From: JAJYVT01 sp035534455
GTDB lineage: Bacteria; Actinomycetota; Acidimicrobiia; Acidimicrobiales; RAAP-2
Reading direction: 5' to 3'
Assembly (NCBI GenBank): GCA_035534455.1
Contig: DATLRV010000048.1
Coordinates: 50,218-114,217, forward strand
DNA: 64,000 bases
Part shown: one piece after another, positions 18,856-27,725 of the stretch
How positions within the stretch are numbered: position 1 is the stretch's first letter
Layout: every line of letters starts with the position of its first letter
Position numbers and translations under genes: made by a program
The notes under the pieces: model-generated
The model's input: the letters and a program-made list of their open reading frames with translations, nothing else
Databases searched by the model: none
What the model was told of the DNA's origin: nothing

Positions 18856-20684
18856 CAACTGTCCGCCGGGACCCGGGGCGCGGGGCGGTATGCGTTGGTG
18901 ATCGGCATCCGGCGGTCGCGCCCGAAGGCCTTGTTGGTGATCCGCACGCCGGGCGCCATCTGCCGACGCTTGTACTCGGCGTTGTCGACGAGCCGCACGA
19001 TGCGCTCGACGAGCCCGGGATCGACCCCGTCGGCGACGAGGTCGGTCGCCGTGCGGTCGTGCTCCACGTACGCCTCGAGGATCGGGTCGAGAAGCTCGTA
19101 GGGCGGGAGCGACTGGTCGTCGCGCTGTGTGGGCCGCAGCTCGGCGGACGGCGCCTTCTCGAGGACGGCGCGCGGGATGGGCTCGGGCGCACCCGCCGAA
19201 GCCGCCCGTGCGTTCCGGTACCGGCACAACTCGTACTCGAGGGTCTTCGGCACATCCTTGATCACCGCGAAACCGCCCGCCGAGTCGCCGTAGAGCGTCG
19301 AGTAGCCCGTCGCCATCTCGCTCTTGTTGCCCGTCGTGAGGACGATCCAGCCGGTGGCGTTCGAGATCCCCATGAGCACGACGCCCCTGATGCGGGACTG
19401 GAGGTTCTCGTCGGTGATGCCGGTGGGCGGCGACGAGAGGGCGGTCTCGAGCTCCTGGGCCATGCACCGGTGGGCCGGATCGATGGGCACCACCCGAACG
19501 TCGATGCCGAGCCGTTCGGCGAGCTCGCGCGCGTCGGCCAGCGACCCCTCGCTCGAGTACCTCGACGGCATGGCCACCCCGTGGACGTGCGCGGCCCCGA
19601 GCGCGTCGGCCGCGACGACCGCAACGAGCGAAGAGTCGATGCCTCCGGACAGCGCGACGACCGCATCGGAGAAGCCGTTCTTCCCGAGGTAGTCGCGCGT
19701 CCCGAGGACGAGCGCGGCGTACACCTCGGCAACGGGGTCGAGGGGGTCGCGGACCGGCGGGTTCACCCGGGGCGCCGGAATTCGACGGCCGCCGACGCGG
19801 GGATCCTCCCCGGACGGCGGCGCCGGCTTCCCGGCGGGGAGGTCCACGAAGGGCGCGCCGGATGCGGGACGCACCGGCACGGGCAGGTCGACGACCACGA
19901 GGTCCTCTTCGAACTGCGCGCCGGCCGCCACGAGCGACCCGTCGGCGGCGATCGCGAGGCTCGCACCGTCGAAGACGAGCTCGTCCTGACCGCCGACGAG
20001 GTTGACGTAGACGATGGCGCAGCCGGCTTCGCGCACGCGGGCGCCGAGCATCTCGAGGCGCTCGGCGCGCCGCCCCCGCGAGTAGGGGGAGGCGTTCACG
20101 TTCACGACCAGCTGCGCGCCGGCGGCGCCGAGTGCGGCGACTGGGCCGGCGTCGGGCCAGACGTCCTCGCAGATCGACACCCCCACGATCGCCCCGTCGA
20201 CGCCGAAGAGCTGGGACGGCACGTCCCCCGGGGTGAACCACCGCTGCTCGTCGAAGACGCTGTAGTTGGGAAGGAGCCGCTTGCGGTAGACGCCGGCGAC
20301 CCTCCCCCCGGCACACACTGCGGCGGCGTTGGCGAGGTGGGGCCGGCGGTGGGTCCAGGGGTCCGCCCTGGACTCGGCGCCGGTGGCCTCCTCGCCCACC
20401 ATGCCCCCGAAGTCGCCGGGGAGGCGTTGGACGTAGCCGACGACCGCCACGCAGTCGCGGGTCGCCCGCGCGACCTCCTCCAGCGCCTGCTCGGCGTCGG
20501 CGACGAAGCCGGCCTTCAAGAGGAGGTCCTCGGGCGGGTAACCGGTGATCGCGAGCTCCGGGAAGACGCAGAGCCGGGCGCCGGCGCCCTCGGCGCCCGC
20601 GAGCGCGCCGAGGATCCGCCCGAGGTTGCCCTCGAGATCGCCCACGACCAGGTCGAGCTGCGCCATGGCGACCCGGAGCGTCAT
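18855..20684 (-). CDS. nadE: Glutamine-dependent NAD+ synthetase
   Basis: 609 residues, two domains. The N-terminal nitrilase-type glutaminase has catalytic Glu in LCVFPELAITGYPPEDL, Lys in YRKRLLPNYSVFDE and Cys in VGVSICEDVWPDAG. The C-terminal ATP-pyrophosphatase domain has the P-loop ALSGGIDSSLVA, TTGNKSEMATGYSTLYGDSA and KAPSAELRPTQRDDQSLP. It converts deamido-NAD+ to NAD+ using ATP and glutamine-derived ammonia. A Pro/Gly-rich insert between the domains (about residues 265-310) makes it somewhat longer than the usual 540-580 residues. Confidence 0.95.
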   Translation of the reverse strand: MTLRVAMAQLDLVVGDLEGNLGRILGALAGAEGAGARLCVFPELAITGYPPEDLLLKAGFVADAEQALEEVARATRDCVAVVGYVQRLPGDFGGMVGEEATGAESRADPWTHRRPHLANAAAVCAGGRVAGVYRKRLLPNYSVFDEQRWFTPGDVPSQLFGVDGAIVGVSICEDVWPDAGPVAALGAAGAQLVVNVNASPYSRGRRAERLEMLGARVREAGCAIVYVNLVGGQDELVFDGASLAIAADGSLVAAGAQFEEDLVVVDLPVPVRPASGAPFVDLPAGKPAPPSGEDPRVGGRRIPAPRVNPPVRDPLDPVAEVYAALVLGTRDYLGKNGFSDAVVALSGGIDSSLVAVVAADALGAAHVHGVAMPSRYSSEGSLADARELAERLGIDVRVVPIDPAHRCMAQELETALSSPPTGITDENLQSRIRGVVLMGISNATGWIVLTTGNKSEMATGYSTLYGDSAGGFAVIKDVPKTLEYELCRYRNARAASAGAPEPIPRAVLEKAPSAELRPTQRDDQSLPPYELLDPILEAYVEHDRTATDLVADGVDPGLVERIVRLVDNAEYKRRQMAPGVRITNKAFGRDRRMPITNAYRPAPRVPADS

Positions 20685-20888
20685 GGGCGTCAGCCTACGG
20701 CCGGCGCGCGCACCCGGATCCGAGCCCGCGCGGTCGCGGATTCACGCGCTGTTCACACGCCGGACATCGGCGCGCCACGGGGCGCTGCTCTAATTGCCCC
20801 GGCAGGCGGGGACGTGGGGACCCCAAGCGCCGGCAACACGACGTGATCATCGGCAGACAACGGTGACAGGCAGAAAGGACGGCGGCCC
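20685..20888. promoter_or_regulatory. Divergent promoter region nadE / glnII
   Basis: 204 bases between the nadE start and the GSII gene. Given the GlnR-like regulator gene downstream, a GlnR operator is plausible here; gttcacacgccggacatc has a half-site-like GTTCAC, but I do not see a full double box. The GSII gene has an AAAGGACGGCGG leader. Confidence 0.35.
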
Positions 20889-21905
20889 GTGGGCTACCAG
20901 GCCGAGTACATCTGGATCGACGGGACGGAGCCGTCGCCCCTCGTGCGGAGCAAGACGAAGATCATCGCCACCGGCAAGAAGCCCGGGATCTGGGGCTTCG
21001 ACGGCTCGAGCACCAACCAGGCGACCGGGGCCAGCTCCGACTGCGTCCTCCAGCCGGTGTTCGTGTGTGCCGACCCCCTGCGCGGGGAGGACAGCGTGCT
21101 CGTGATGTGCGAGGTGCGCAACGTCGACATGGAGCCGCACCCGACCAACATGCGTGCCGCCTGCGTCGCGACGGCCGAGCGCTACGCGTCGCACGAGCCG
21201 TGGTTCGGCTTCGAGCAGGAGTACACGTTCCTCCAGAACGGGCGCCCGCTCGGGTGGCCGGCGACAGGCTTCCCCGCGCCCCAGGGCCCGTACTACTGCG
21301 GCGTCGGCGGCGACAAGATGCCCGGTCGCGAGATCGTCGAGCGCCACACCGCGGCGATGCTCCGCGCGGGACTGGCCATCGAGGGCACCAACGCGGAGGT
21401 GATGATGGGCCAGTGGGAGTTCCAGATCGGGATTCTCAGCGCGCCCGAGTGCGGCGACCAGCTCTGGGCGGCGAGATGGCTCCTGTTCCGGGTCGCCGAG
21501 GACTCCGGGGTGTGGGCCACGCTCGAGCCCAAGCCCATCCTCGGGGATTGGAACGGCGCCGGCTGCCACACGAACTTCTCGACGAAAGAGATGCGGTCAC
21601 AAGACGGCTGGGACGCGATCGTGGCTGCCTGCGAGGCACTCGGAAAGAACGTCGACGAGCACGTCGAAAGCTACGGGTTCGGCATCGAGATGCGCCTCAC
21701 CGGGCACCACGAGACCCAGCACTACTCCAAGTTCAGCTACGGGGTCTCCGACCGCGGCGCGTCCGTCCGGATCCCCTGGCAGGTCGCCCAGGATCGCAGC
21801 GGCTACATCGAGGACCGCCGGCCGAACGCGAACATCGACCCCTACGTGGTGAGCCGCCTGCTGATCGACACGGTGTGCGGCGCGGCGGAGGGCGACAAGC
21901 GGTAG
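20889..21905 (+). CDS. glnII: Glutamine synthetase type II (eukaryotic type)
   Basis: 338 residues. GTG start preceded by AAAGGACGG. Landmarks are MGYQAEYIWIDGTEPSP, WGFDGSSTNQA, EPWFGFEQEYTF, YYCGVGG, MMGQWEFQIG, DWNGAGCHTNFSTK, YGFGIEMRLTGHHET and ASVRIPWQVAQD, the set of GSII ATP, glutamate and metal sites. It makes glutamine from glutamate and ammonia in the cytoplasm. GSII occurs in a limited group of bacteria (rhizobia, Frankia, Streptomyces) as a second isoenzyme. The GSI-type gene follows 11 bases later, so the two are cotranscribed. Confidence 0.96.
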   Translation: MGYQAEYIWIDGTEPSPLVRSKTKIIATGKKPGIWGFDGSSTNQATGASSDCVLQPVFVCADPLRGEDSVLVMCEVRNVDMEPHPTNMRAACVATAERYASHEPWFGFEQEYTFLQNGRPLGWPATGFPAPQGPYYCGVGGDKMPGREIVERHTAAMLRAGLAIEGTNAEVMMGQWEFQIGILSAPECGDQLWAARWLLFRVAEDSGVWATLEPKPILGDWNGAGCHTNFSTKEMRSQDGWDAIVAACEALGKNVDEHVESYGFGIEMRLTGHHETQHYSKFSYGVSDRGASVRIPWQVAQDRSGYIEDRRPNANIDPYVVSRLLIDTVCGAAEGDKR

Positions 21906-21916
21906 GGAGGCGGCAG

Positions 21917-23251
21917 GTGCAGAGCCAGCGCGACTACGTCCTGCGGACGGTCGAAGAGCGCGGGATCCGCTTCGTCCAGCTGTGGTTCACCGACGTGCTC
22001 GGCACGTCGAAGGCCTTCAACATCACCCCGGCCGAGCTCGAGAACGCGCTCGACGAGGGGATGACCTTCGACGGGTCCGCCATCGACGGGTTCTCGCGGG
22101 TCCAGGAGGCCGACGTGCTCGCGCGCCCGGATCCGAAGACCTTCCAGCTCTTGCCCTGGCACGGCCGCGACGAGACCGTCGCGGCCGTCTACTGCGACAT
22201 CTTCAACCTCGACGGGACGCCGTTCGAGGGGTGCCCACGGCACACGCTGCGCCGGACCCTCGAGCGCGCCCGGGACGCCGGGTACACGTTCTTCGTCGCG
22301 CCCGAGGTCGAATTCTTCTACTTCGCCGACGCCGACGCAGCGGCGGGGCCGAGGCCACTCGACGCGGGGTCCTACTTCGACCTCTCGGTCGACGACCGCT
22401 CCAGCGAGGTGCGGCGCCGGACGGTGCTCCGGCTCGAGGAGATGGGGATCCCGGTCGAGCACGCGCAGCACGAGGACGCCCCGTCCCAGCACGAGATCGA
22501 CCTGCGCTACACGGACGCGCTGACCATGGCCGACACGGTGATGACCGTGCGCCTGGTCGTGAAGGAGACCGCGCGCCACGAAGGCGTCCACGCGAGCTTC
22601 ATGCCCAAGCCCATGGCCGGCGTGCAGGGGTCGGGGATGCACACCCACGTCTCGTTGTGGCAGGGAGAGCACAACGCGTTCGCAGATCCCTCCGACGCCT
22701 ACGGCCTCTCGGACACCGCCAAGCGGTTCATGGCCGGACTTCTCCACCACGCCAGGGAGATCACCGCGGTGACGAACCAGTGGGTGAACTCCTACAAGCG
22801 CCTCGTGACCGGCTACGAGGCTCCCGTGCACATCGGCTGGGCGCGCAACAATCGCTCGGCGCTCGTCCGCGTGCCGGTCGTCAAGCACGGGAAGGAGGAG
22901 TCCACCCGCGTGGAGTACCGGGCTCCGGACTCTGCGTGCAACCCGTACCTCGCCTTCGCCGTGGTGCTCGCCGCCGGGCTCCGGGGCATCGAGCAGGGCT
23001 ACGAGCTGCCGCCCGAAGCCGGGGGCAACCTCTTCGACCTCTCGGGGCCGGAACTGCGCGAGCTGGGCATCCGCGCGCTCCCCACCTCCCTCAAGGAGGC
23101 GGTCGACGAGATGGCGGAGTCGAAGCTCCTCGTCGAGACGCTCGGCGAGCACGTGTTCGAGTGGTTCATCCGCAACAAGCGCGCCGAGTGGCGTGACTAC
23201 AACGTGGCGGTCACCCAGTTCGAGCTCGACCGCTACCTGCCGACCCTGTGA
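21917..23251 (+). CDS. glnA: Glutamine synthetase type I family protein
   Basis: 444 residues from GTG at 21917, with a GGGAGG site. Beta-grasp domain: QLWFTDVLGTSKAF, MTFDGSAIDGFSRVQEAD; catalytic domain: VAPEVEFFYF, EHAQHEDAPSQHEIDLRY, ASFMPKPMAGVQGSGMHTHV, NSYKRLVTGYEAPVHIGWAR, EYRAPDSACNPYLAF. The length and the lack of the adenylylation loop and its tyrosine suggest the short GSI-alpha form, which is feedback-regulated and not adenylylated; this is inferred. It directly follows GSII and precedes the GlnR-like regulator. Confidence 0.93.
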   Translation: MQSQRDYVLRTVEERGIRFVQLWFTDVLGTSKAFNITPAELENALDEGMTFDGSAIDGFSRVQEADVLARPDPKTFQLLPWHGRDETVAAVYCDIFNLDGTPFEGCPRHTLRRTLERARDAGYTFFVAPEVEFFYFADADAAAGPRPLDAGSYFDLSVDDRSSEVRRRTVLRLEEMGIPVEHAQHEDAPSQHEIDLRYTDALTMADTVMTVRLVVKETARHEGVHASFMPKPMAGVQGSGMHTHVSLWQGEHNAFADPSDAYGLSDTAKRFMAGLLHHAREITAVTNQWVNSYKRLVTGYEAPVHIGWARNNRSALVRVPVVKHGKEESTRVEYRAPDSACNPYLAFAVVLAAGLRGIEQGYELPPEAGGNLFDLSGPELRELGIRALPTSLKEAVDEMAESKLLVETLGEHVFEWFIRNKRAEWRDYNVAVTQFELDRYLPTL

Positions 23252-23310
23252 CCCGGCCACCCCTGTGACCCGGGCACCCCTGTGACGCGGCCACCCCTGT
23301 GACGCGGCCT
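23245..23310. repeat. Four 17-bp direct repeats after glnA
   Basis: Four copies of cctgtgacccggccacc with small changes run at a period of 17 bases, starting inside the last codons of glnA and ending 29 bases before the regulator start. They could be slippage products or a protein-binding array between glnA and the regulator. Confidence 0.65.
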
Positions 23311-23338
23311 GCGGGCGGCGACGGCAAGACTGGGGAGC

Positions 23339-24145
23339 GTGGAGCCGCTCGTCTGCTTCCCTGAGCACGTCCCGCCGGTCGTCGGCGCGGCGCTGCGCGA
23401 GTGCGGGCTGGACTTCCGCGCGGCGCCGAGCGGCGAGTTCGCGGACGCCCTCGAGCAGACGGCCACCAAGGACGGCTGGGCCGGGGCGGTGGTGAGCGCC
23501 ACGGACGACCTGTCCCGGGCGCTCGCCTTCTGCCGCCAGCTCCGCCGCAGGGAGGACCCGGTCAGCCCGCTCCTCCTCGTGATCGCTGACGACCAGCTCC
23601 GGGAGCTGCAGCTGCGCGACGACCTGTTCGACGACTTCTGCGTGCTGCCCTCCCGGCCGGCCGAGCTCGCCGCGCGGCTCGAGCACCTCTTGTGGCGCGC
23701 GGGCCGCTCGACGGCTCCCGACGTCATCGAGCACGGTCCGCTCGTGCTCAACCTCGAGACGTACCAGGCGGCGGTCGCCGGACGCGTCCTCGACCTCACG
23801 TACATGGAGTACGAGCTCCTCCGCTTCCTCGCCGCACATCCCGGCAAGGTCTTCACCCGCGAGACCCTGTTGAGCCGGGTGTGGGGGTACGAGTACTACG
23901 GAGGGGCGCGCACGGTCGACGTCCACGTCCGGCGGCTCCGGGCCAAGCTCGGCGAGGAGCACGCACACCTCATCCAGACGGTGCGATCGGTCGGCTACCG
24001 GTTCGGCCAGCCCGCCTGGTCACCCGTGCCCGGACAGGGGGGGACCGCGGGCTCTCCGTCGACGTCCGGTTCCCGGGTCGGCGAGGCGTCCACCGCAGCC
24101 GCGGACGGCGTGGGCACCGCACGCCGGGCCCCCCTGTCACAATGA
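23339..24145 (+). CDS. OmpR/PhoB-family response regulator, GlnR-like
   Basis: 268 residues from a GTG start. The N-terminal ~115 residues keep the receiver-fold layout but lack the conserved acidic phosphorylation site (SATDDLSRAL, LLLVIADDQL), as in the atypical orphan regulator GlnR. The C-terminal winged helix is complete: YMEYELLRFLAAHPGKVFTR, VDVHVRRLRAKLG, IQTVRSVGYRFG. A disordered tail of ~40 residues follows. Position directly after two glutamine synthetases suggests that it controls nitrogen assimilation genes, as GlnR does in other actinobacteria; this function is inferred from context. No sensor kinase gene is adjacent. Confidence 0.85.
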   Translation: MEPLVCFPEHVPPVVGAALRECGLDFRAAPSGEFADALEQTATKDGWAGAVVSATDDLSRALAFCRQLRRREDPVSPLLLVIADDQLRELQLRDDLFDDFCVLPSRPAELAARLEHLLWRAGRSTAPDVIEHGPLVLNLETYQAAVAGRVLDLTYMEYELLRFLAAHPGKVFTRETLLSRVWGYEYYGGARTVDVHVRRLRAKLGEEHAHLIQTVRSVGYRFGQPAWSPVPGQGGTAGSPSTSGSRVGEASTAAADGVGTARRAPLSQ

Positions 24146-24164
24146 CCCCGAGAAGGGGGTCGAC

Positions 24165-25076
24165 GTGGCAACGGCGCGTTTCGACTGGTCGGCGCTGCCG
24201 GCCGCAGTACGCCAACACCTGACGGGCGATCTCGGACTCGCGGGCGACGACACCGCGCGGGCCCTGGCGAGGCGCTTCGGGGCGGTGCCGACCGAGGCCT
24301 TCGTGAAGGCTGCGTGGGCGACGCTCCGGGACCGGTGGATCGCCAAGGACCCCGTACTGCGACGCTCGGTGGTCTCGGCGCTGCGCGCCCGGGGACTCGG
24401 CACCACCTCCATCACCGGCAACGGCGCGCGTGCGCAGGTGGACTACCTCTGCACCTGCCGGAGCTCCCCCGCCCTCCGGGCGATCGTCCTGGATCACCTG
24501 CTCGCCATCGGGTCGGCGCCAGTGCCCGCGCCAGTGCCCGCGCCAGCGTCAGCGCCCGCGCCGGCCATCGCGCCCATCCCCGCGACGCACGCAGCGGATC
24601 ACTTCGTCGTGCCCGACACGCCCCTCGGGCCCGACGAGCTGCGCGAGCAGGTCCGGCGGGTGCTGGCCCAGGTGCTCGGCACCGACGACGTGCGCACGGA
24701 CACCGAGGGGGACTTCCCCATCCCGACGCAACAGAGCGTCGCGTTCGTCCGCGTCCTTCCCGACGCGCCGATCGTGCGGGTCTTCTCGCCGATCCTCTGG
24801 GGGTTCGGCGCCCCGGCGGACATCCAAGAGACCGTCAACGACATCAACCGCCGCACCAACTGGGTGAAGGCCGTCTGGGAGCACGGCGCGGTCGTGCTGC
24901 TCTCGGACGTCGTCGGCAAGCCGCTCGCCGAGTCGCAGCTCGCGGCGGCCGTCCAGTCGGTCGTGCGCCGCGCGGACGAGCTCGGGCCGGTGCTCCAGGA
25001 GAAGTACGGCGGCACCACGGCCTTCGGCACGCCGCGCCCGGCCCGGCAGCCCCCACCGATCGGCGGCTACCTGTAG
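24165..25076 (+). CDS. YbjN/CesT-like peptide-binding chaperone-fold protein
   Basis: 303 residues, GTG start with GGGGGT upstream. The N-terminal ~110 residues (HLTGDLGLAGDDTARALARR, AFVKAAWATLRDRW) are helical and of unknown type. An alanine/proline linker (VPAPVPAPASAPAPA) leads to a C-terminal domain with DFPIPTQQSVAFVRVLPDAP, VRVFSPILWGF and INRRTNWVKAVWE, which fits the T3SS-chaperone/YbjN-like fold found widely in actinobacteria. It follows the GlnR-like gene by 19 bases. Function unknown. Confidence 0.7.
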   Translation: MATARFDWSALPAAVRQHLTGDLGLAGDDTARALARRFGAVPTEAFVKAAWATLRDRWIAKDPVLRRSVVSALRARGLGTTSITGNGARAQVDYLCTCRSSPALRAIVLDHLLAIGSAPVPAPVPAPASAPAPAIAPIPATHAADHFVVPDTPLGPDELREQVRRVLAQVLGTDDVRTDTEGDFPIPTQQSVAFVRVLPDAPIVRVFSPILWGFGAPADIQETVNDINRRTNWVKAVWEHGAVVLLSDVVGKPLAESQLAAAVQSVVRRADELGPVLQEKYGGTTAFGTPRPARQPPPIGGYL

Positions 25077-25104
25077 CGGCCGCTTGGACCCGTGTGGCTC
25101 GCGC

Positions 25105-25503
25105 TCAGCGCCGCGGCGCGTACGCCCACGCCTCGACCTCGATGCGGGCGCCCATGGGCAGCGACGCGACCCCGATCGCCGAGCGAGACGGCCGTGGCTC
25201 GGGCCACGTCTCGATCCAGATCTCGTTCAGCAGCGAGAACTCGGACATGTCCACGAGGAACACGGTCGTCTTGACCACGTCGGCCAACGTCGCACCTTCC
25301 TGCGCGAGCACGTGGGCGACGTTGGCGAGCACCTGGCGGAGCTGCCCGGCCGTGCCGCCCTCGACGAGCTGCGGCGCGCCGTCGGGTCCGGGGACCGCGC
25401 CCACCTGGCCGGAGGTGACGACCCAGTCCCCGGCGCGCACGACCGGGCGGTACGGGCCGACCGGCTTGCCGCCCTGCGCCGGGCCCGCGTCCGGCGCGCT
25501 CAC
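25105..25503 (-). CDS. RidA-family protein (enamine/imine deaminase)
   Basis: 132 residues. The Rid fold is visible in YRPVVRAGDWVVTSGQVGA, VLANVAHVLAQEGATLADVV, KTTVFLVDMSEFSLLNEIW and RSAIGVASLPMGARIEVEAW; the arginine of RSAIGV is the residue that binds the carboxylate in active RidA. Archetypal RidA removes reactive 2-aminoacrylate. The GTG start overlaps the stop of the oxidase-fusion gene upstream (GTGA), so it is coupled to it. Confidence 0.9.
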   Translation of the reverse strand: MSAPDAGPAQGGKPVGPYRPVVRAGDWVVTSGQVGAVPGPDGAPQLVEGGTAGQLRQVLANVAHVLAQEGATLADVVKTTVFLVDMSEFSLLNEIWIETWPEPRPSRSAIGVASLPMGARIEVEAWAYAPRR

Positions 25504-27164
25504 CGCGCCATCCGCTCGTCCCGGCGCGTCGGCCACTCCGGCACGAGCCCGTCGGTGATCCAGGCCGCAGCGGCGGTCGCCGCGAACACGGCGTCCGAGC
25601 CGTTTACCGGCCATCGGTCCTCTCGGTGCATGGTGACGTCCACCCAGGGAGTGTCGCGCGCGGACAGCACGCCGTACGAACGGACCGTCAGGTCCTGGAC
25701 CTCGCCGGCGTCGTCGACCGCGATCCCCTCGCGCCGGACCCAGCCGAGCGCCTGGTGCACCGCGCCGAGGCAGTAGGAGCGGAGCACCACCTCGTCGAGG
25801 ACCTCCCCCGCCCAGACCTCCACGCGGACCGGCCCGTCCGGGCTGACCGACACGCGCGCCCGGCCGCCGCCCGGCGCCGTCAACTCGACGGGGGAGCCCG
25901 GCGGCACATCGCCCGCCTGGCGAATGGCGAGCACGGTCGTCGCGACGAGGGCCTCGGCCCACCCGGCCCCCCGCAGGTCCGCCGAGACCGGAGGACCGGC
26001 CACGTCGACGAGCTCGACCTCGAGCCCGGGCGCCACCGCAGCCACCCGTGCGCGGTAGCCGTCGAGGTCCGCGTGCGGCGTGCGGGCGACCCGCAGCACA
26101 CCCGAGCCGTCGGGACGGATACCGAGCGCGACCGGCGGTCGCTTGGGTCCGCGCCGGGCGACGTCCTCTCGCGCCCAGACGACCCGGACCGGCTCGTCGC
26201 GCTCGTCGGCCAGCCGACGGGCGGTCTCGGCGACCGGCGACCGTCGCTTGCCCCCGAACGCGCCGCCGTTGGCGAGCGGGGTCGCGGGGCGCCCTCCTGG
26301 CACGCACCACGACGCATCCGGCTCGAGATAGGCGGGCTCGACCCACGTGGTGCGGAGGACGAGCGCCCATTCGCCGTCGGCGACGGACACCGGGTGGCGC
26401 AGCGGGACGGGCGAGTTCCGACCCTGCACCTTGCGTGCGGCGTGCCGGGCGTCGGTGAGGTCGGCCCCGACGGCGAGCGACCCGTCGGCGCGGGGGACGG
26501 CAGTCGCCGCCCCGGCCGGTGCCGTGTCGTCGGCGAATCCGGCGTCACCGAGCACCGTTGCGCGGGTGGAGGTCTGGAACGCCGGGCCCTCGAGCTGTGC
26601 CCGCCAGGACACGAGCAGGGGGTCACGGGGTGCTCGGGGTGGAGCGGTGGACGTGGCGTCGGCGGCCGCACCCGTGACACCGGGAACCGTGACACCGAGC
26701 ACCGTGACATCGAGCACCGAGGCGGCGGCCTCGACGATGGACTGCCACCCCGTGCACCGGCACAGATGGGCCGCGAGTGCGGTGCGGATCGCCGCCTCGT
26801 CGAGCGGCCTGCCCCCGGTCGCCCGCCGTTCCAGGGCGGCGAGGCGCAGCACGATCCCCGGGGTGCAGAAGCCGCACTGGCTCGCCCCCGCCGCGACGAA
26901 CGCGTCGGCCCAACGACTGGCGAGCTCGACCGGCAGGCCGTCGGTCGTGGTCACCTCCCGCCCGCGGACACGGCGCACGGGCGTCACGCAGGAGACCCGC
27001 GGCGAGCCGTCGACCCAGACCGTGCAACAGCCACACTGACCCTGAGGGCTGCAGCCGTCCTTGGGGGCGCGGATGCCGAGCGACTCACGCAGCGCGTCGA
27101 GGAGCGAGGCGGCATCGTCCTCGACGGTGACGTCGCGACCGTCGACGCGGAACGCGACGGTCAT
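25500..27164 (-). CDS. 2Fe-2S ferredoxin domain fused to a shortened molybdopterin-hydroxylase domain
   Basis: 554 residues. Residues 1-150 are a complete small-subunit type Fe-S module of the xanthine-dehydrogenase/CO-dehydrogenase family: plant-type cluster in CSPQGQCGCCTVWVDG, second cluster in GASQCGFCTPGIVLR and AHLCRCTGWQSIV. The remaining ~400 residues resemble part of the large molybdopterin-binding subunit (PATPLANGGAFGGKRRSPV matches the GGxFGGK pterin-contact motif; YCLGAVHQALGWVRREGI), but a normal large subunit is 750-800 residues. The end reads VNGSDAVFAATAAAAW, where active enzymes have GVGE with the catalytic glutamate, so catalysis is doubtful. Upstream is an A-type Fe-S carrier gene, which may load its clusters. 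Confidence 0.75.
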   Translation of the reverse strand: MTVAFRVDGRDVTVEDDAASLLDALRESLGIRAPKDGCSPQGQCGCCTVWVDGSPRVSCVTPVRRVRGREVTTTDGLPVELASRWADAFVAAGASQCGFCTPGIVLRLAALERRATGGRPLDEAAIRTALAAHLCRCTGWQSIVEAAASVLDVTVLGVTVPGVTGAAADATSTAPPRAPRDPLLVSWRAQLEGPAFQTSTRATVLGDAGFADDTAPAGAATAVPRADGSLAVGADLTDARHAARKVQGRNSPVPLRHPVSVADGEWALVLRTTWVEPAYLEPDASWCVPGGRPATPLANGGAFGGKRRSPVAETARRLADERDEPVRVVWAREDVARRGPKRPPVALGIRPDGSGVLRVARTPHADLDGYRARVAAVAPGLEVELVDVAGPPVSADLRGAGWAEALVATTVLAIRQAGDVPPGSPVELTAPGGGRARVSVSPDGPVRVEVWAGEVLDEVVLRSYCLGAVHQALGWVRREGIAVDDAGEVQDLTVRSYGVLSARDTPWVDVTMHREDRWPVNGSDAVFAATAAAAWITDGLVPEWPTRRDERMAR

Positions 27165-27204
27165 CGCGCGGGTCGCGGGCGCCGCCTCCCGGCACCCGGG
27201 GCGG

Positions 27205-27573
27205 TCAGCTGAAGGAGGAGCCGCACCCGCAGGTGCGGGTGGCGTTCGGGTTCTCGATGTGGAACCCGGCGCCCTGGAGCCCGTCGGAGTAGTCGAGCGT
27301 GGCACCGGTGAGCAGCTCGGCGCTGGTCGGGTCGACGACGACCTTCACCCCGGAGAATTCGCGGACGACGTCGTCGTCGTCCTGCTCGGAGTCGAAGAAC
27401 ATCTCGTAGCTGTAGCCGGAGCAGCCCCCGGGCTTGACCGCCACACGCAACGCCAGTCCGTCGCCGCCCTCCTCCTCTGCGAGGAGCTGCGCGACCTTGG
27501 CCGACGCGCTCTCGGTCAGCGTGACCGGGTCGGGCTTCTTCCCGATGCTGACCGACGTCGTCATCGTCGTCAC
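27205..27573 (-). CDS. A-type iron-sulfur cluster carrier (IscA/ErpA family)
   Basis: 122 residues. It shows the three-cysteine pattern of the family: LRVAVKPGGCSGYSYEMFFD, then about 65 residues later NPNATRTCGCGSSFS. These cysteines hold and pass on 2Fe-2S or 4Fe-4S clusters to apo-proteins. Two possible start ATGs are three codons apart. It is 40 bases upstream of the Fe-S fusion gene and in the same direction, a context that fits cluster delivery. 152 bases separate it from the divergent Mrp gene. Confidence 0.93.
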   Translation of the reverse strand: MTTMTTSVSIGKKPDPVTLTESASAKVAQLLAEEEGGDGLALRVAVKPGGCSGYSYEMFFDSEQDDDDVVREFSGVKVVVDPTSAELLTGATLDYSDGLQGAGFHIENPNATRTCGCGSSFS

Positions 27574-27725
27574 GATGGCCTCCTTGGGGCTGCTCGCTGG
27601 TACGGCGACGCCATGTTATCGGTGCCTCCGGCGGGCCGATGCCGCGTCCCTGGGGGCCGGCGGGCCGGGGGGCCCCGGGCCTCGCGAGGCCGGGAGCCCC
27701 GGGTCCAGGCCATTAGGCTTCGATC

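Noticed and set aside
23245..23310. CRISPR-like short repeats
   Set aside because: The 17-bp units are directly adjacent with no spacers, so this is a tandem repeat. No CRISPR array was seen anywhere in the window.
21842..23968. 708-codon minus-strand frame across glnA and the regulator
   Set aside because: Antisense shadow of two conserved genes.
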